DNA of 6,848 nt from JBCCLJ01 sp039026915. Lineage in GTDB: Bacteria > Acidobacteriota > Thermoanaerobaculia > Multivoradales > Multivoraceae. This document shows positions 5,362 to 6,848 of this stretch, piece after piece. Below the pieces are notes generated by a model, which was not told the origin of the DNA, searched no databases, and worked only from the letters and a program-made list of their open reading frames with translations. Numbering within the stretch: the stretch's first letter is position 1; every line of letters begins with the position of its first letter. The DNA lies in assembly GCA_039026915.1 (NCBI GenBank), contig JBCCLJ010000298.1, positions 1-6,848 on the forward strand, given 5' to 3'. A program made the position numbers and the translations under genes.

Positions 5362-5959
5362 CGTCACGGCTCCTCTTGTTCATGCCGCTGAGATCGAGAT
5401 CCTCGAGCGGCTCGATGTCGAGCTGACGCGCCAGACGGCCAATCTGCTCCGGATCGAAGTTGCCGACGATGTTGACCAGACCGAAGCTCTCGTCGTCCGA
5501 GAAGGCGGCGAGCACACCGAGAATCGACTCGCCCTGAGTCCGCAGCAGGATGTGCAGGTTCTCCTCGTCGCGGATCGAAACGACGGTCTCCCAACCGTCC
5601 CGTCGCAGCTCGCGCAGCGCGCCGCGCAGGCTGTCCGAAGCGTCCTTGGCGCCGTCGGCCTCGAAGATGTTGACCTTGATCAGACGCAGGCCCTGCAGCA
5701 ACTCGCCGAACTCACCGTCCTCCTCGGCAACCGCGCCGGAGAGCATCTTGAGCAGCCCGTTGCCGAGGTTGATCTCCACCGTCAGGTCGTCGAGATCGAA
5801 GTCGCCGAAGCTCTCGAAGTCGACGAAGCCGGGAAGAAGCTCGATGTCTTGCGCCGCTGCGGGCGTCGCCAGAGCGACCGCCGACAGGGCAAAGACGAGC
5901 GCCGTCACGAGGCTCGCGACACCGAAGCGGGCGCGAGAGAGAGGGGCGCGAATAGTCAT
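5354..5959 (-). CDS. Secreted DUF4252-family protein
   Basis: This is a 201-residue exported protein with a hydrophobic segment about 14-31 and probable signal-peptidase I cleavage after Ala36 (AAA|QD). The mature part fits DUF4252: acidic N-terminal segment, then L..IKVNIFEA, L...GWETVVSIRDEEN, LLRTQGESILGVLAAF and LVNIVGNFDPEQI. The family's function is not established; members commonly accompany ECF sigma factors. An open frame extends upstream to 6271 but is an Arg-rich shadow of the anti-sigma gene. The true ATG at 5959 has GAGGAG five bases upstream and forms an ATGA overlap with the anti-sigma stop. Placement after sigma and anti-sigma suggests it is an effector, sensor or feedback component of that regulon. 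Confidence 0.87.
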   Translation of the reverse strand: MTIRAPLSRARFGVASLVTALVFALSAVALATPAAAQDIELLPGFVDFESFGDFDLDDLTVEINLGNGLLKMLSGAVAEEDGEFGELLQGLRLIKVNIFEADGAKDASDSLRGALRELRRDGWETVVSIRDEENLHILLRTQGESILGVLAAFSDDESFGLVNIVGNFDPEQIGRLARQLDIEPLEDLDLSGMNKRSRDDG

Positions 5960-6522
5960 GAATTCTCCTCTTCCGACTCCGCCGGCGTCGCCGGCACAGG
6001 TGTATTGAGACGTTGCAGTGCGCGACGCGGCGGCTCGAGCACCCGTTCGGAAAGCACGTCGTCGCGCAGTGTCATTCCAGCTTTGCGGGCGATACCGCCG
6101 AAGTAAGCGAGCGCAAACCGAAGCTCTTCCTCGGCCTGCTGCAGCTCGGCAGCCGTCGGCACGTCGTCCGGGACGGGGCCGCGGCGATCGCCAAGGAACA
6201 GGACGCCCGCCAGCAGACCTGCTCCGATGATCCCGACGCCGGCCGCCGCGCGAGCCCAGCCCCGACCCCATGGAGACGTCGCAGGAGCCACGCTCGCCTG
6301 CCGCTCAGCGTCGACGCGGGAGACGACCTCGGGCGGGCACTCCAACTTCGGCAGGCTACCGAGCGCCTGCTGGATCTCGAGAGCCGCATCGAGCTCGTCG
6401 CGGCAGGTCCGGCAAGACGCAACGTACTCTTCGAACCGAAGGCGCTGCCCGGCGTCGAGCTCACCATCCAGAAAGTCGTCGAGCCAGTCGGCCGGAACTT
6501 CACAGCAGTCGTTCTTCTTCAT
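5956..6522 (-). CDS. Membrane anti-sigma factor with degenerate zinc-finger (zf-HC2-like) domain
   Basis: This 188-residue protein should hold the upstream ECF sigma factor inactive at the inner membrane until a signal arrives. The N-terminal anti-sigma domain (about 1-62) has the usual short helices (WLDDFLDGELDAGQRLRFEEY) and a C-x2-C pair at Cys37/Cys40. The expected His four residues before Cys37 is Tyr33. Cys6 and Cys7 could still serve as the N-terminal metal ligand, and Cys62 is a further cysteine. One transmembrane helix spans about 90-111, flanked by arginines. The C-terminal roughly 75 residues would lie in the periplasm and include a helical segment (AAELQQAEEELRFALAYFGG). AGGAG precedes the ATG by 9 bases. 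It overlaps the sigma gene and the DUF4252 gene by ATGA at each end. The family call rests on context, topology and the partial motif. Confidence 0.87.
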   Translation of the reverse strand: MKKNDCCEVPADWLDDFLDGELDAGQRLRFEEYVASCRTCRDELDAALEIQQALGSLPKLECPPEVVSRVDAERQASVAPATSPWGRGWARAAAGVGIIGAGLLAGVLFLGDRRGPVPDDVPTAAELQQAEEELRFALAYFGGIARKAGMTLRDDVLSERVLEPPRRALQRLNTPVPATPAESEEENS

Positions 6523-6848
6523 GACCGAGCTCTCCTGAGCGAGTCGCGCAGCATCTTTCGCCCCCGATGGACGTGGGTCTTGGCCGTGTTGACGGGGATC
6601 TCCAGAACCTCCCCGACCTGTGCATACGAAAGCTCCTGGATCTCGCGGAGCACCATGGCCGAGCGGTAGGGCTCGGGCAGGCTCTGCAGAGCCTCCTGAA
6701 CCTGGATGCGCAGATCCGACTGCTCGGCCAGACGATGCGGGCCGGGAGCTGTCTCTTCCGCAAAGAGGACCATGGCTTCCTCACCGTCGTTCATGACGAA
6801 GCGGTTCTTGGTTCGCTTGCGTCGCAGCAGGTCGTAGCTGGTGTTGCG
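6519..6848 (-). CDS. ECF-type RNA polymerase sigma factor (5' end outside window)
   Basis: The last 109 residues are present, and the frame stays open to the right edge. The fragment begins at the end of region 2 (NTSYDLLRRKRTKNRF, matching the usual N.A.D.LRR.KR stretch). It then has a 30-residue linker and a complete region 4: EALQSLPEPYRSAMVLREI, then ELSYAQVGEVLEIPVNTAKT and VHRGRKMLRDSL, the helix-turn-helix that reads the -35 element. An internal ATG at 6794 is not the start, because the conserved region-2 sequence lies upstream of it. The TGA overlaps the anti-sigma ATG (ATGA). The protein should direct polymerase to its own regulon and probably to its own promoter, which lies outside the window. 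Confidence 0.95.
   Translation of the reverse strand, partial: RNTSYDLLRRKRTKNRFVMNDGEEAMVLFAEETAPGPHRLAEQSDLRIQVQEALQSLPEPYRSAMVLREIQELSYAQVGEVLEIPVNTAKTHVHRGRKMLRDSLRRARS

Noticed and set aside
4816..6106. Two overlapping plus-strand open frames opposite the DUF4252 pair
   Set aside because: They are His/Glu/Arg-rich antisense translations of the DUF4252 genes, with no ribosome site or domain.
5960..6271. Upstream extension of the DUF4252 reading frame to an ATG at 6271
   Set aside because: It is an Arg-rich shadow of the anti-sigma gene. The ATG at 5959 has a strong Shine-Dalgarno and starts a proper signal peptide.
6519..6794. Short 91-residue sigma protein starting at ATG 6794
   Set aside because: The frame continues upstream with recognisable region-2 sequence to the window edge, so this ATG is internal.

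Overview
The window is high-GC bacterial chromosome with densely packed genes. Sec and lipoprotein signal peptides and an ECF sigma/anti-sigma pair point to a Gram-negative environmental organism. Myxobacteria-like, Binatota-like and Acidobacteriota-like lineages would all fit, and the sequence does not decide between them. I see no tRNA, rRNA, CRISPR array, transposase or phage gene.

Layout. Positions 1-224 hold a non-coding repeat block. It contains a 59-bp perfect direct repeat with a 101-bp period and three hairpins sharing one 14-bp core. The third hairpin is much longer and closes the 3' end of an acyl-CoA dehydrogenase gene (225-1409, minus strand). A 104-bp divergent intergenic region separates that gene from a plus-strand pair: a secreted NIPSNAP-family protein (1514-1957) and a secreted LpqC/PHB-depolymerase-type esterase (1975-2979). 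The esterase runs convergently into a TetR-family repressor (2976-3587, minus), and a single CTAG supplies the stop codon of both genes. The repressor is divergent from a zinc-dependent medium-chain dehydrogenase (3633-4661, plus). The short gap between them holds an 18-bp site that matches, as I recall it, the Bacillus LmrA/YxaF operator consensus.

The right-hand third (4705-6848) is a minus-strand operon read from beyond the right edge: ECF sigma factor (5' end missing), membrane anti-sigma factor, secreted DUF4252 protein, then a DUF4252-like probable lipoprotein with an acidic, tryptophan-rich tail. Each junction overlaps: ATGA, ATGA, then 8 nt. This implies translational coupling and one functional unit, probably an envelope-stress or surface-sensing circuit whose physiological role is not known.

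The left half fits lipid or CoA-thioester catabolism and ester hydrolysis. The middle is a self-contained repressor/oxidoreductase module, probably responsive to a small aromatic or similar ligand. The most unusual material is the hairpin repeat family at the left edge, the conserved-looking operator, and the sigma/anti-sigma/DUF4252-pair operon, whose anti-sigma factor has Tyr where the zinc-binding His is expected.
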